A stretch of DNA of 64,000 nucleotides from the NCBI GenBank assembly GCA_028554795.2, contig CM068831.1, forward strand, positions 31,856,644 to 31,920,643, read 5' to 3'. A program made the translations under genes and the position numbers. The stretch's first letter is position 1. Each line of letters starts with the position of its first letter. The stretch is from Sinohyriopsis cumingii. Lineage: Eukaryota > Mollusca > Bivalvia > Unionida > Unionidae. A model generated the notes under the pieces. The model had not been told where the DNA came from. It searched no databases and saw nothing but the letters and a program-made list of their open reading frames with translations. Below, one piece after another: positions 46,401 to 55,700 of the stretch.

Positions 46401-46736
46401 CTACTTGTCTAATTCATTATTTGGTTTAATTATAAACCTTTCAATGTAGTCCTGAGGAGTTTTAATGATTTTGTCCTTGACTGAGTCAGCGGTGGGGTCA
46501 ATGACGGCGTTTTTTATTCGCTTGTCGTAATAACGTTTTAACTCTCTGTATCGCTTTCCGCCACAATTGATACATAATTGTGATTTTCCTCTTACACCAA
46601 CGTGGCAAACCAAGCACGGTAGGGGGCCAAGAGAACCATTACGAACGCTTTGTAAATGATACCCGCAGAATTCACCTCTACATGATTTATTGCACGGGGT
46701 TGTCGACCCAATCATCAACCATTTGCAGTGATTCAT
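46401..46736 (-). CDS. Small Cys-rich (zinc-binding) protein
   Basis: 111 residues: CKWLMIGSTTPCNKSCRGEF, CGYHLQSV and LPCLVCHVGVRGKSQLCINC. Cys/His spacing suggests two zinc-binding sites (C..C…C..H and C..C…C..C), followed by a helical basic tail (RYRELKRYYDKRIKNAVID). Probably nucleic-acid binding or a regulator. The same protein is recognisable in the copy at 20069-20345. It is divergent from the replication ORF at 46776, sharing a 39-bp gap that should hold both promoters. Confidence 0.6.
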   Translation of the reverse strand: MNHCKWLMIGSTTPCNKSCRGEFCGYHLQSVRNGSLGPLPCLVCHVGVRGKSQLCINCGGKRYRELKRYYDKRIKNAVIDPTADSVKDKIIKTPQDYIERFIIKPNNELDK

Positions 46737-46775
46737 TATACTATATTATTTCATTTAAATACTTGTTTTAATTAT
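46737..46775. promoter_or_regulatory. Divergent promoter gap
   Basis: A 39-bp, almost pure AT gap between the divergent zinc-protein and replication ORFs (contains TATACTATATTATTTCATTT and TTTTAATTAT). The equivalent gap in the old copy (about 20015-20068) is also very AT-rich with TATATATTT. Two TATA-like tracts could serve opposite strands; inferred. Confidence 0.45.
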
Positions 46776-47591
46776 ATGGAGGAGTTCGAGAGATTAGCAG
46801 CAATTAAGCCCTGGAAAAATATTAAGTTTAATCTCGATAGAGTCCTCAAGGACGCACCAAAAGCGTTAGTAAACGATAGAACCCTGTTGAATAAAATACG
46901 CGACTGTATCAATGAATTCAAGCGTGATGGTGCATCTCATAGTTGGTCAACATTTCGAATTGATGGTGTTGTTGATGCTACCATGAACGACAACCGCGCA
47001 GCAACGATAATATCACAACTTGACGGTAAAAAGTATTTCTTCAGAGTAAAATTCATTGTCCGGGTGGAATCAGGTAATTGGATCATACGTGATAAATTTG
47101 AACCGGTTCTCAGCGACAAGAAAACAGTTATTGTTAGCCGCGACTCCAAGCCAGGGCTGTTAACCGGAGTTGACAGACCATACTATGAACGAGCGTATCC
47201 TGAAACAGCAGTTGTCTATGGAATATACCCGTTAAATAAGAAACCTGATATCGGAAAACTAGCGCCGATGAAACAGTCAACGGGGATAAATTGTGTAGCA
47301 GAACGAGTAATAGAGCATTTTGCAAATGCGTGTCGAGGAAATAAACTGACCGATTTACGACGTAGTAAAATAAACCAATGGGAGGAGACAGTGCGCGAGC
47401 GAGGAGCAACCATCAGCGACATAGCGAGATTAGAAACGTCGCTGAGATTTCCAATAACCGTTACAACAATAACCGGTGAAGTATTATATGAATCAAAGTA
47501 TAAATCAAATGGAGCCCCAATCAAAATTATTGATCATAACGAACACGCGTGGACGCCCGCGGTCACAATATTTCCAGGGATAGAACAGTAA
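46776..47591 (+). CDS. N-terminal part of the replication protein
   Basis: 272 residues from ATG 46776 (MEEFERLAAIKPWKNIKFNL; start supported by the copy at 20014). Features: HSWSTFRIDGVVDATMNDNR, a conserved block LAPMKQSTGINCVAERVIEH with a Cys, RRSKINQWEETVRERGATIS, and near the end IKIIDHNEHAW with a His. It ends in the −1 frame relative to the following 898-codon ORF and overlaps it by 43 bp. The junction region lies in the overlap near 47575. I recall fused versions of these two parts in large polymerase-helicase proteins of some eukaryotes, so both ORFs probably act as one protein, either by frameshifting or because one base is wrong here. Confidence 0.7.
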   Translation: MEEFERLAAIKPWKNIKFNLDRVLKDAPKALVNDRTLLNKIRDCINEFKRDGASHSWSTFRIDGVVDATMNDNRAATIISQLDGKKYFFRVKFIVRVESGNWIIRDKFEPVLSDKKTVIVSRDSKPGLLTGVDRPYYERAYPETAVVYGIYPLNKKPDIGKLAPMKQSTGINCVAERVIEHFANACRGNKLTDLRRSKINQWEETVRERGATISDIARLETSLRFPITVTTITGEVLYESKYKSNGAPIKIIDHNEHAWTPAVTIFPGIEQ

Positions 47592-50245
47592 AGTATATCC
47601 CGGGGGAATTCCTGGGAGAGGATGGTTTTCTCGCAGAGAGGAAACTATTTGATGCTATTGCTTGTTTGTGTAAAAACGACCCTGTGTCAGTGTGGTTACT
47701 TCGCAGCGCTGAAAACGACATGGATACCTTTGATCAGTTTGTAAGACCAAACGGTGAATTATATCGCACTGAAGCGTTTCACAACAAGATGAAAAAAACC
47801 GCCATGGAATTTGAAGAGCATGATGAACAACTGCTAACAAATTGTTTTACGATTCCATCGGTTGCGGCTCATGTTGCAGCAAGGAAAAATGCGTGGAGAC
47901 CAACGCGCAAGGAATTTCTACCAGATGTACAATCCAGTTGTTTGGAATACTATCACGGTGGACTATGGAACACTGAATACAACCGCGACGCTATGATTTC
48001 CGTTGATATGGTTGCCTGTTATCCAGCGAGTTTTCTCGGGTATGGATCCGCCGCTGAGTACTTTAAACGATTTGGACACCCCAGACATGAAATGACTCGT
48101 GTTGCTATTAATGGACCACTGCCTGATTTTGATTTAACCGGATTCGCTCGCATAGTATCATTTGAATTCGCGGCAGGACTTCATCGCTGTTGTTATATTT
48201 GGATCGGTAGACACATGGCTGAAAAGAAGTGGCTGCCAATAGCGCTGCTACGGTATATGATTGATTGTAGCATGCTTGTATCGTTGATTGTCAGCGACGC
48301 AATAATATCATACCGGGCGCAGACTGAAGTCTGGTTACCAGAACCAGAGCGTCTAGATAGCATAATTGACGAATCCAGAAAACACATTGATGCCGACGAG
48401 GAATATATCATCGAATGGTCCAAAAAGATATTCAACCAACGAAACCGCGAGGCAAAAGATCTCGGTAGAAGAATAATTGGTAAGTTCACACAAGGTGGAA
48501 AAAACTGCGACTACAAACGATATTGCTCACGGCTGATTATAGATGACGCAGAATATGATTTCGTAATCAAGGACGCAGTGGCAAAAAATAGATACGTGAA
48601 CTGCAAAACAGCTTTCTTGTCCAATGGAACAAAGTTGGGTACAGTTGTTACCTACAGCGATGGAGACAGCCCGGCATATCCACATTTGAGGGCGTCTATG
48701 CTGGGTTACGCCGCTATCAATTTATTCTCGATGATAAATAGATTTCCCGACACCGCGGTTAGAGTCGCGATTGATTCATTTTACACAGACGTAAAGTACA
48801 AGGGAAACATAGCCGAGTTTACTAGTCCGGACGAGAGTTGGGGTATATGGAGAATTAAAAATGAAATACGACGCGATTATTCCCCGTCAGCAGATGTCAC
48901 CGTTGAAAATAATTACTTACGCGGTGATAATCTATCAGAATGGTCTAATGCACCACCGTGTTCTGATCCAATTTGTAGATATAAAACAGTTTATTTGAGC
49001 GGCTGTGGCGGGTCAGGAAAGACGACTCAGGCAATTGAATTATTTCGAACGCGGGCAAGTATAATCGAGCTTACACCGACCCATAGACTAGCGCGAGAGA
49101 TAAAACAACGAAATGTTGACGCCGTTACTTATCACAGCTTTTTTCGATACAGCGGCGGTGAGTGGACTCCTGATCGAATGGGGGAAAAATTTATTCCTGA
49201 GGTTATCATCTGGGATGAGATATGTACTGTTTCGTTAGATACTTTACAAATGTTTCTTGAGTGGTTGCTGCGCGCGAATACAGCGGTAATCATGTGCGGA
49301 GATCATGGCCAACCACCACCATTTGTCGGCGAGGGTCCACATGATTGGTTAAAGGGTTTTGTGGACTATTATGAAGAAACCGATACTGATTACCGAGCAC
49401 TTGATGAACAACTGCGCGAGGTTAAAAAATTAATCAAATTACAGCCGGATAGAGTTCAATGTGAAATAATCCGCGAGGTGATTCCGGAAACGCCGTTAAA
49501 TGAATTCTGGGAAACATGGAGACCAAACGATTTGATTGTAGCGAGTAGAAAGATAGTCAGAGACACACTTCAGCGGAAGTTGTTTACGTTGCATAAGGAA
49601 AAGTTTCCAACGCGTCCAGTGCCGTTATGTTATAGACCCGCGGACACACGGCGGCAGAACATTGAAGTTGAAATCCCGGGCCCGACAGCGTCAGGGACAA
49701 AAAAACAAATTCTCGTGCTGAATGATATTGTGCTCGTTGATATCAGCGTCGTCGAGGACGCGCTACGTGCTGAAAAATCCCCGTGGACGCTAGGATACGC
49801 AACGACAATACATTCCTCGCAGGGATTAACCATCACGGACACAATTGTTTGGATGGTTGATAATCGCATCGAATGGTCAAATCTAGTCTATCTTGCAGTG
49901 TCCAGAGTACGGAGAATGAATCAGCTTCGAAGAATTGTTATTGACGAAGCCAGTGACAACGATGACATTATTGATGCTAGCGTCATTGATAGAAAACTCT
50001 CGGGTTACCGCCAACAGGATAAAAAAAAACAGCGGCGTTTTGATATTGATGCCGAATTAATAATTGCGTTACGACAACAACAGAATAATCACTGCGCGAG
50101 TTGCAATTGTGTAATGCGCTGGCGTTGTTCGGATAAAGACGCTCGCCAATTTACCGTGGACAGGATCGATAACAGTCTCGGTCATGTCAAAAACAATGTG
50201 AGGTTGACCTGTCTTGAGTGCAATAGACGCAACGGCGCTAGTTAA
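47549..50245 (+). CDS. PolB-like polymerase / SF1 helicase / HNH fusion
   Basis: 898 codons. Polymerase palm-like motifs: motif A SVDMVACYPASFLG (Asp153, Tyr158-Pro159); a GKFTQGG segment; motif C-like VRVAIDSFYTD (Asp409). Helicase: Walker A SGCGGSGKTTQ (485-493); TPTHRLARE; Walker B VIIWDE (Asp556-Glu557); MCGDHGQPPP (from about 583, Asp585); motif V TIHSSQGLTI (His755); motif VI LVYLAVSRV. This set is that of SF1, Pif1/Dda-like helicases. The C-terminal HNH-type nuclease has CASC (849-852), DRID (871) and LTCLEC near the end. It would copy the element DNA and replaces the pPolB of classical Polintons. Its stop overlaps the convergent integrase stop by a few bases. A decayed copy is at 17701-19600. 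Confidence 0.8.
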   Translation: MDARGHNISRDRTVKYIPGEFLGEDGFLAERKLFDAIACLCKNDPVSVWLLRSAENDMDTFDQFVRPNGELYRTEAFHNKMKKTAMEFEEHDEQLLTNCFTIPSVAAHVAARKNAWRPTRKEFLPDVQSSCLEYYHGGLWNTEYNRDAMISVDMVACYPASFLGYGSAAEYFKRFGHPRHEMTRVAINGPLPDFDLTGFARIVSFEFAAGLHRCCYIWIGRHMAEKKWLPIALLRYMIDCSMLVSLIVSDAIISYRAQTEVWLPEPERLDSIIDESRKHIDADEEYIIEWSKKIFNQRNREAKDLGRRIIGKFTQGGKNCDYKRYCSRLIIDDAEYDFVIKDAVAKNRYVNCKTAFLSNGTKLGTVVTYSDGDSPAYPHLRASMLGYAAINLFSMINRFPDTAVRVAIDSFYTDVKYKGNIAEFTSPDESWGIWRIKNEIRRDYSPSADVTVENNYLRGDNLSEWSNAPPCSDPICRYKTVYLSGCGGSGKTTQAIELFRTRASIIELTPTHRLAREIKQRNVDAVTYHSFFRYSGGEWTPDRMGEKFIPEVIIWDEICTVSLDTLQMFLEWLLRANTAVIMCGDHGQPPPFVGEGPHDWLKGFVDYYEETDTDYRALDEQLREVKKLIKLQPDRVQCEIIREVIPETPLNEFWETWRPNDLIVASRKIVRDTLQRKLFTLHKEKFPTRPVPLCYRPADTRRQNIEVEIPGPTASGTKKQILVLNDIVLVDISVVEDALRAEKSPWTLGYATTIHSSQGLTITDTIVWMVDNRIEWSNLVYLAVSRVRRMNQLRRIVIDEASDNDDIIDASVIDRKLSGYRQQDKKKQRRFDIDAELIIALRQQQNNHCASCNCVMRWRCSDKDARQFTVDRIDNSLGHVKNNVRLTCLECNRRNGAS

Positions 50246-51182
50246 GACCACGCGGGGGCAATTGAGTATCGTCAGGTATCACTTGTAGTTGCTCGCGTGT
50301 AAACCCCCGCTGTGGGGCAGTTGAATCCAGTCTATAGATCGGTGGTCTACCAGTTGATCGTGTTATCGTTGATATGTTATGTGTGGTAACACTCCAAATA
50401 GGATCAGTAGCTCTTTTTTTACCGCCTTCAAGTTCTCCTGGTTCATACAGATATCTAACAGTGACATCGCCGAGAATCGGCTTGGAAACGCTATCTATTT
50501 TTGATCTTCCGGGTATATACTTTTTCTTAATCGCGTCGCTGGGCTTCATGTTGATTGCTCGGGTAATCTCGTTATTTAACGCTGCAATTACGCCTGGCAA
50601 CCTTTTGACCCATTCACGAGATCGTTTTTCTTGGATGAATTCCTTCGCGTATTGATACCCAAATAACCGTTCAGCAAGAGTCCGATTGAATCGTTCAACA
50701 ATTGCCTGATCACGATGTAGCGCAGTATGACCTCGTCGTATCGCGACGCTATGATGTTTCAGCGTTGATAAAACAGCGCCGCGAAATTCATTGCCAGGAT
50801 CAACTTGTAATATATTTGGCCAGCGCAGAGGACCCCTTCGGTAAATCCGCTCAAACGCATCGGCTACTTCAGTTGCTGACTTTGTTTTTAACGGCTCCGC
50901 TTGTTTGTATCGACTCGCAACATCAACTACGGTTAGCGCGTATTTGTAACCGTTGTCATGCGGCAGAAATAGTATATCAGCCTGATGAACTTCATTAGGT
51001 ACGCTGACATCAAAGCGCGAAAAGTTGATTTGTTTAGGCGGTGGTAGATAAATTTGCCATATAGCCTGTTTGGATAACCAATTAGCCGCAACGGCTTTTG
51101 TTACCTTTGCAGCGCTTGCGAGTTTACCAATTGCGGCCTTCCCCTTCCAGTATCCTCTCGGAGAATAATAGATGGATTCCAT
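50238..51182 (-). CDS. Polinton integrase (rve, DDE)
   Basis: 314 residues from ATG 51182 (MESIYYSPRGYWKGKAAIGK). This start follows the junction motif with the 14-bp perfect palindrome AAACGCTAGCGTTT; the upstream in-frame ATG at 51239 lies inside the PLA2 gene. The catalytic triad is Asp69 (VHQADILFLPHD), Asp128 (ILQVDPGNEF) and Glu163 (QAIVERFN), with 34 residues between the last two, as in retroviral integrases. No HHCC zinc finger is apparent. The C-terminus (RYLYEPGELEGGKK … IYRLDSTAPQRGFTREQLQV) looks like an SH3-like DNA-binding tail. It inserts the element and creates the target duplication. Decayed copies at 13400-14250 and 16605-17700. Confidence 0.93.
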   Translation of the reverse strand: MESIYYSPRGYWKGKAAIGKLASAAKVTKAVAANWLSKQAIWQIYLPPPKQINFSRFDVSVPNEVHQADILFLPHDNGYKYALTVVDVASRYKQAEPLKTKSATEVADAFERIYRRGPLRWPNILQVDPGNEFRGAVLSTLKHHSVAIRRGHTALHRDQAIVERFNRTLAERLFGYQYAKEFIQEKRSREWVKRLPGVIAALNNEITRAINMKPSDAIKKKYIPGRSKIDSVSKPILGDVTVRYLYEPGELEGGKKRATDPIWSVTTHNISTITRSTGRPPIYRLDSTAPQRGFTREQLQVIPDDTQLPPRGLN

Positions 51183-51207
51183 GTTGTTATTATAAACGCT
51201 AGCGTTT
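51183..51207 (-). promoter_or_regulatory. Gene-junction motif upstream of integrase
   Basis: The short gap between the PLA2 stop and the integrase ATG carries the clearest form of the motif: TAATTGAAAACGCTAGCGTT then TATAATAAC before ATG. AAACGCTAGCGTTT is a perfect palindrome, so RNA could form a hairpin. Similar motifs occur before 39481, 40053, 41398, 42320, 43774, 44273 and 45305. Likely a combined 3'-end and promoter signal. Confidence 0.65.
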
Positions 51208-51748
51208 TCAATTACCAGCGCGAGAAGCTCCGCTTCCAATCATTAATTTACCTTTCATAGCCGATTTTACCAACCATGAAGCCAATTTTTCTTTGAATGA
51301 TTTATCAGGAATAGCATTTAACGCGTGAATTAATTTTACATCCGCGATATGACGCTGTTGCAGATCGCTACTTTTGTAGTAAGCAACATCATGAGCATGA
51401 CATGCCTTATCGATAGCGTTTATTGGATACTCACCGGGTTTGGGCTGATTTTGATCATCGAGTCTGATATCTAATCGTGTTCCGGGGCCACAGTAGCTAT
51501 ATCCTGGGAGGTGCTTTTCTCCTGGATACTTTGCCCACGGTGTTCCGGGGAGTTTTGATAACTTGGCTGCAATATCACCTCCTCGCTTTTTTTAAAGCAT
51601 CCCCGGGTCTAGCAGAAATAAATCTAAATTTCTTTGTACCGCATTGTACACACTTACCAGTAAGTGCCGATCTGTTATTTCTTGTTGTAACGGTTGTCAT
51701 ATCATTTGTGCCAGTACGCACTCTACACTTCACACAATATAGATCCAT
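51208..51748 (-). CDS. PLA2-like protein with N-terminal zinc ribbon, one frameshift
   Basis: From ATG 51748 the first frame encodes a zinc ribbon: MDLYCVKCRVRTGTND … KCVQCGTKKF (two CxxC pairs, DUF5679-like). It runs into a stop just after an A7 run (51587-51593, T on the plus strand). The next frame continues without a gap: GDIAAKLSKLPGTPWAKYP, then SYCGPGTRLDIRL, DKACHAHDVAYYKSSDLQQR and a basic C-terminus. YCGPGT is the PLA2 calcium loop and HDVAY holds the catalytic His-Asp pair. Parvoviral VP1 uses a related domain to cross membranes. Encoded protein about 180 residues. The break is a one-base difference in a homopolymer. It is not listed as a long ORF because of this break. Confidence 0.8.
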
Positions 51749-51765
51749 AATTTATGTATAGAGAT
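51749..51765. promoter_or_regulatory. Short divergent gap between PLA2-like gene and packaging ATPase
   Basis: Only 5 bp separate the PLA2-like ATG (51748) from the first ATPase ATG (51754), or 17 bp if the ATPase starts at 51766 (MNIIDF). Sequence here is AT-rich (AATTTATGTATAGAG). Any promoters must overlap the coding ends. Confidence 0.4.
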
Positions 51766-52427
51766 ATGAATATAATTGATTTTTCGGCGACTAAAACAAG
51801 AGAACCAGTTAAGCATGTTGCAGCGTTACCAAACTCGATCCGGATGATTATCATCGGACCATCTGGATCCGGCAAGACGCAATTGTTACTCAATTTAATA
51901 ATGAGATGGATGAAGTGGGATAAGTTGTATTTAATCGCCCCTAGCGTGGATGATCAACGATGCTACGAGGTGTTGAAAGATTTTAACGAGAATGCATCAG
52001 CGATCGCTGAAAAAAATGTTATTGAGTTTATTACAGATATCAATGATGCACCAGGTATTGATGATATTGATGGCGACGTTAACAATCTAGTCGTGTACGA
52101 TGATGTTATGTTAGACAATCAAAAAACCCAGCTAGGATATTTTCCAGAGGCAGGCATAAAAACACCGACGTGATATATGTCACTCAACGATACACTCAGA
52201 TTCCAAAAGTAATCAGAGACAACTGTAATATTCTTGCTGTATTCAACGGCGTTGATACACACACGCTACGAAATATTTGGCAGACATGGTGCGGCGGTGA
52301 CATGGACTTTAATGGTTTTCGAAACTTTTTTAGTCATGCTCAGTCAACCCCACATGGATTTGTAACGATAAATTTACATGATCCTCGGACACGATATCGT
52401 ATCGGACTTGACCAAATATTCGGTTAG
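51754..52427 (+). CDS. Packaging ATPase (FtsK/HerA, A32-like), one frameshift
   Basis: The first frame (from 51754 or, more likely, ATG 51766) holds Walker A IIIGPSGSGKTQLLL (Gly35-Thr42 counted from 51754) and Walker B NNLVVYDDVML. It runs off-frame near 52138-52150. The second frame, open from that point to 52427, contains DVIYVTQRYTQIPKVIRDNC, the sensor/'RDNCN' region of Polinton ATPases, and ends RTRYRIGLDQIFG. The frames differ by one base near a T4 run. It pumps element DNA into capsids in viruses with this family. It is the rightmost gene, ending 14 bp before the right TIR. Confidence 0.85.
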
Positions 52428-52440
52428 TTGTAACTAATTT

Positions 52441-52709
52441 TCATTGTAAATAACTTCTTAGCAGCGGGGGGGGGGGGGGGGAAATGACATCGACGCGGTC
52501 GTCGCTGTGTTTACCGGACGCTGACGACGCTGGGATCGACGCGCAGAAAGTGTATTAAACCAGATGACGTCACCGTCGTGTAGGATGGACCGTCGTCGTT
52601 TTTTTTTACCGGGCGCTGACGACACCGGATCCGCTGAGTGCAGAAAGTATTAATTAAGCAAAATAACGATTGGACAAAATGTCGGATTCGCCCCCCCCCC
52701 CCTGCTGCT
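52441..52709 (-). repeat. Right terminal inverted repeat
   Basis: Reverse complement of 37910-38167, differing in the lengths of G/C and A runs and one base beside the A run. Includes the G16-type run at 52466-52481 and the C12 run at 52691-52702. Confidence 0.95.
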
Positions 52710-52715
52710 AGCAGA
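52710..52715. repeat. Target-site duplication, right
   Basis: AGCAG(A), matching 37905-37910. Confidence 0.75.
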
Positions 52716-55700
52716 ATAAGGGATGGAATCGAGTAATTTTCTCAACAGGTGGAACACCCGAAACACCCGGTCCCGATATGTGGTAACCCCTCGGATTTTA
52801 TATTCTCACTAGGAATCAAATAATTAGCTTAAACCCATTGTAGTGTAATCTGACAGGATATTACATTCACTAGTAGCGACGAATATAAATTTACCACAAC
52901 GCGTCTATGACAACTAAAGACCGTGGAAGACTGCAACTGAATATTTAAATTCATTGTTCTTTTCGTTTTATGAAATGAGACGCGATAAGTAACCAGTGGA
53001 ATACTTAATACTGTTTCATCTGCTTCACGAATTGAACGAGAATTATGGTACAAAATGTGAGGCCAAAAAATGCCCCACTCTAAAAGTAATTCACACATAT
53101 AATAACATCTGATGTTTAGATATCATTTAATGCAATAAAATGCTTCCTATATGATCTTTAACTAATGTAAACAGACAGGGAAATGCAGTGTTACAGGTAA
53201 ATGCAGTGCAAATAAATAAATCCACTATTCAGTATGAAAAGCAAAAATACTTCCAACGATATTGTACACAGTACACACAGCATTATTTTTAAATCAGTTG
53301 TGTCTCTTTCATATGTACTTTCAGAAAGACACAGGGAAGTTCTGTGGTATTCTTAAAATTAATTACCAAGACTGAACCACTGTATTACTAGAAACACCAC
53401 TAGGCATTCATGGCTATCAAAGTGAACATTTTATGAAAAGAATAAAATCAACCTGTCCCCAATTACTACCGCTAAGAGTAGTAGACAAATATTATACCTA
53501 CAACATTCTGAAATATGATACATGAATGCTGGTAACAATTCAGATAATAATTTCATCAAATAATCAACAACAGTCTCTACAAAACTCTTCAATAGTAAAT
53601 ACATAAATGCATGACTAATCAACTTTAATGGCCATACCTTCACTGAATGTCGACTGACAGGTAGTAGTAGTAATAAAAGTTGTAATGCTAGTGGTTGTTA
53701 TTGACTTAGTATACTCACTATTCTTGAAGTTGGTCGCGATCTGTAGTCCTAGTAGTAGTTGTTGTTGTATTTATTGCATTTACATGTTGATATTGTCGTT
53801 TTTGTAGTAGTTTAATAAAATTTGATGTATAATTGTTTTTGAAGCTACCATTCAATGTAAACTTGTAGCTTGGAATAGATATGGAACCAAGAATATATTA
53901 TTTATCTGCCTTATCGGACAGCTGTAAAGATATTTACCTGAATGAAAATGTATCTGCATTTTTTTTCTTAATTATTTCATCATATTATTGAAACGTAATC
54001 ACACAAAACATCCCATCCTCCCTCTCCATCCCGCAAGTAGCCACGATATCGAAATAGAATTGTACATCTTTACATGTATTTTCCCTTTTTCTACAGGGCA
54101 TGCATTTTTGTTTTTGCTTACTTTTTAAATTCCATGGCAAATGTATCACCTAAGAATAGCAACAGTAAGTTTCAATCTTATATCTTGTTTAAAATTCACC
54201 ATAAAGATACTTCCAGACATATAAAAAAATCTGCTAATTACGTCAATCGAGAATACAATTTTAGTATATTCCTCATAGATAACGTCACCACCAACATTCT
54301 AGGAAATTTTAGTTTTTTGCTACTAGTCATTTATATTTTCTTGCCCTAAGAATAAATTATGTTCGAAAATATGTTCTGCGGTCCCGATACACAATGGGAA
54401 AGCTAACAGGTTTTCACTTGTAAAGGTCTAAAAACGTATTTTGCACTTGTGAAAGAACGTATTATTCACCTGTAAAAGATGCATCAGAAGAAAATATGGG
54501 GATTTTTGTGACATATATACAATACAATTTAATTGCATGTGAAATTAAACATCAAACAACCTCATGGCGTGAAACCATATCACAGATTTACATCAGTAAA
54601 GTTCTGACTGTAAGCATTCGAAAGATAGTTAACAATCGAAGTGCCATTTACTTGAAGGCAATAATGTCCTCGATAATATATCTTTGTAAGTCATGTCTTG
54701 AAAACAAATAACGGAAATGACAACACATATGCCTTTGAGACTATGATGACAAATCTTTGGCGTAACATATATTATTAGTTTTGCTAGAATTATATAATAG
54801 TTGTTTTCTTTAGGCGTCCAGTGCAAGCAAAATTCAATAACATGAATGAAAAAAATTGTTGCAACTTGTATCAACTGTCTGCATCCAATTATGAAGTTTC
54901 ATATACTTAAAAGAGTGGGTAAAGCAATGCGAATCATATCGTACAAAACACAACTCAATATATGCAGGTGTTTCAATATCATTCATTTGGTCTTTTTGTC
55001 ACTAGATGCTAATATAAACAATATGATAACTACTCTTTGCACAAACTGTGAGTCCATCGCTGTTCATACGGAGTTTCGTGGTCGGTCTTTGAGAATACCC
55101 TTATATTTATATAATATTATGATGGTCTTATAAAACACCTATTATTGAATAATATCATTCTTTCCATATTTAAAAATAAATACTAAGAACAGACTCATTT
55201 CGTACGGGATGATTTGCTATGAATGATTGTCTTCCATACGACAAGGGCACCTCTTTCAGAATAGTATATTAATGCATTATCATATTTAATGTATGTTGTT
55301 TCGACATAACTATATCCTGTTTCATGCAGAGTACTTGACACAGTTTCAAAAGAATTGTTACTTATACATGTTCTTCATTTAGCATCATACGGGTATCGAA
55401 TCCAATAATAACAATAATAATAACAACAACAATATCCTCAAGAAAATGTACTCAAATTATAGTGCGCATTACTGTACAGAAGCAGACTGACAGATAATGT
55501 ATTATAAACAGTTCGTGAAGATTAATGACCATATCAGACACACCTGTTATCAACTTTGATGCGACTTTAACTTTCGCCCAAAGCTCTAAACTTCAGCAGT
55601 CGATTCTTATTTTCAGTGGTAATTATAAGGCAATATTATCATGAAGGTGTATGGATCTGTGTACATACATCCATCCATCCATACATACATACATACATAC

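Larger units (their letters stand above)
37910..52709 (+). mobile_element. Complete Polinton/Maverick-like element, 14.8 kb
   Basis: Bounded by terminal inverted repeats of about 260 bp that begin AGCAGCAGG and are identical except for homopolymer lengths and a base next to an A run. The flank AGCAG at 37905-37909 recurs at 52710-52714 (AGCAGA, 6 bp, if the first base is shared). It contains integrase, packaging ATPase, adenain-like protease, double-jelly-roll capsid, penton-like protein, PLA2-like protein and a polymerase-helicase-HNH gene. Left-half genes (38.2-46.7 kb) are minus strand; the replication genes are plus. The TIR identity and clean duplication indicate a recent insertion. Confidence 0.93.

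Noticed and set aside
47549-47591. Canonical −1 slippery heptamer
   Set aside because: No X XXY YYZ heptamer in the correct frame was found in the overlap, so programmed frameshifting is not asserted.
37905-52715. Herpesvirus or other large DNA virus insertion
   Set aside because: Gene content, TIRs, short target duplication and retroviral-type integrase fit a Polinton-like element; no herpesvirus-type genes are visible.
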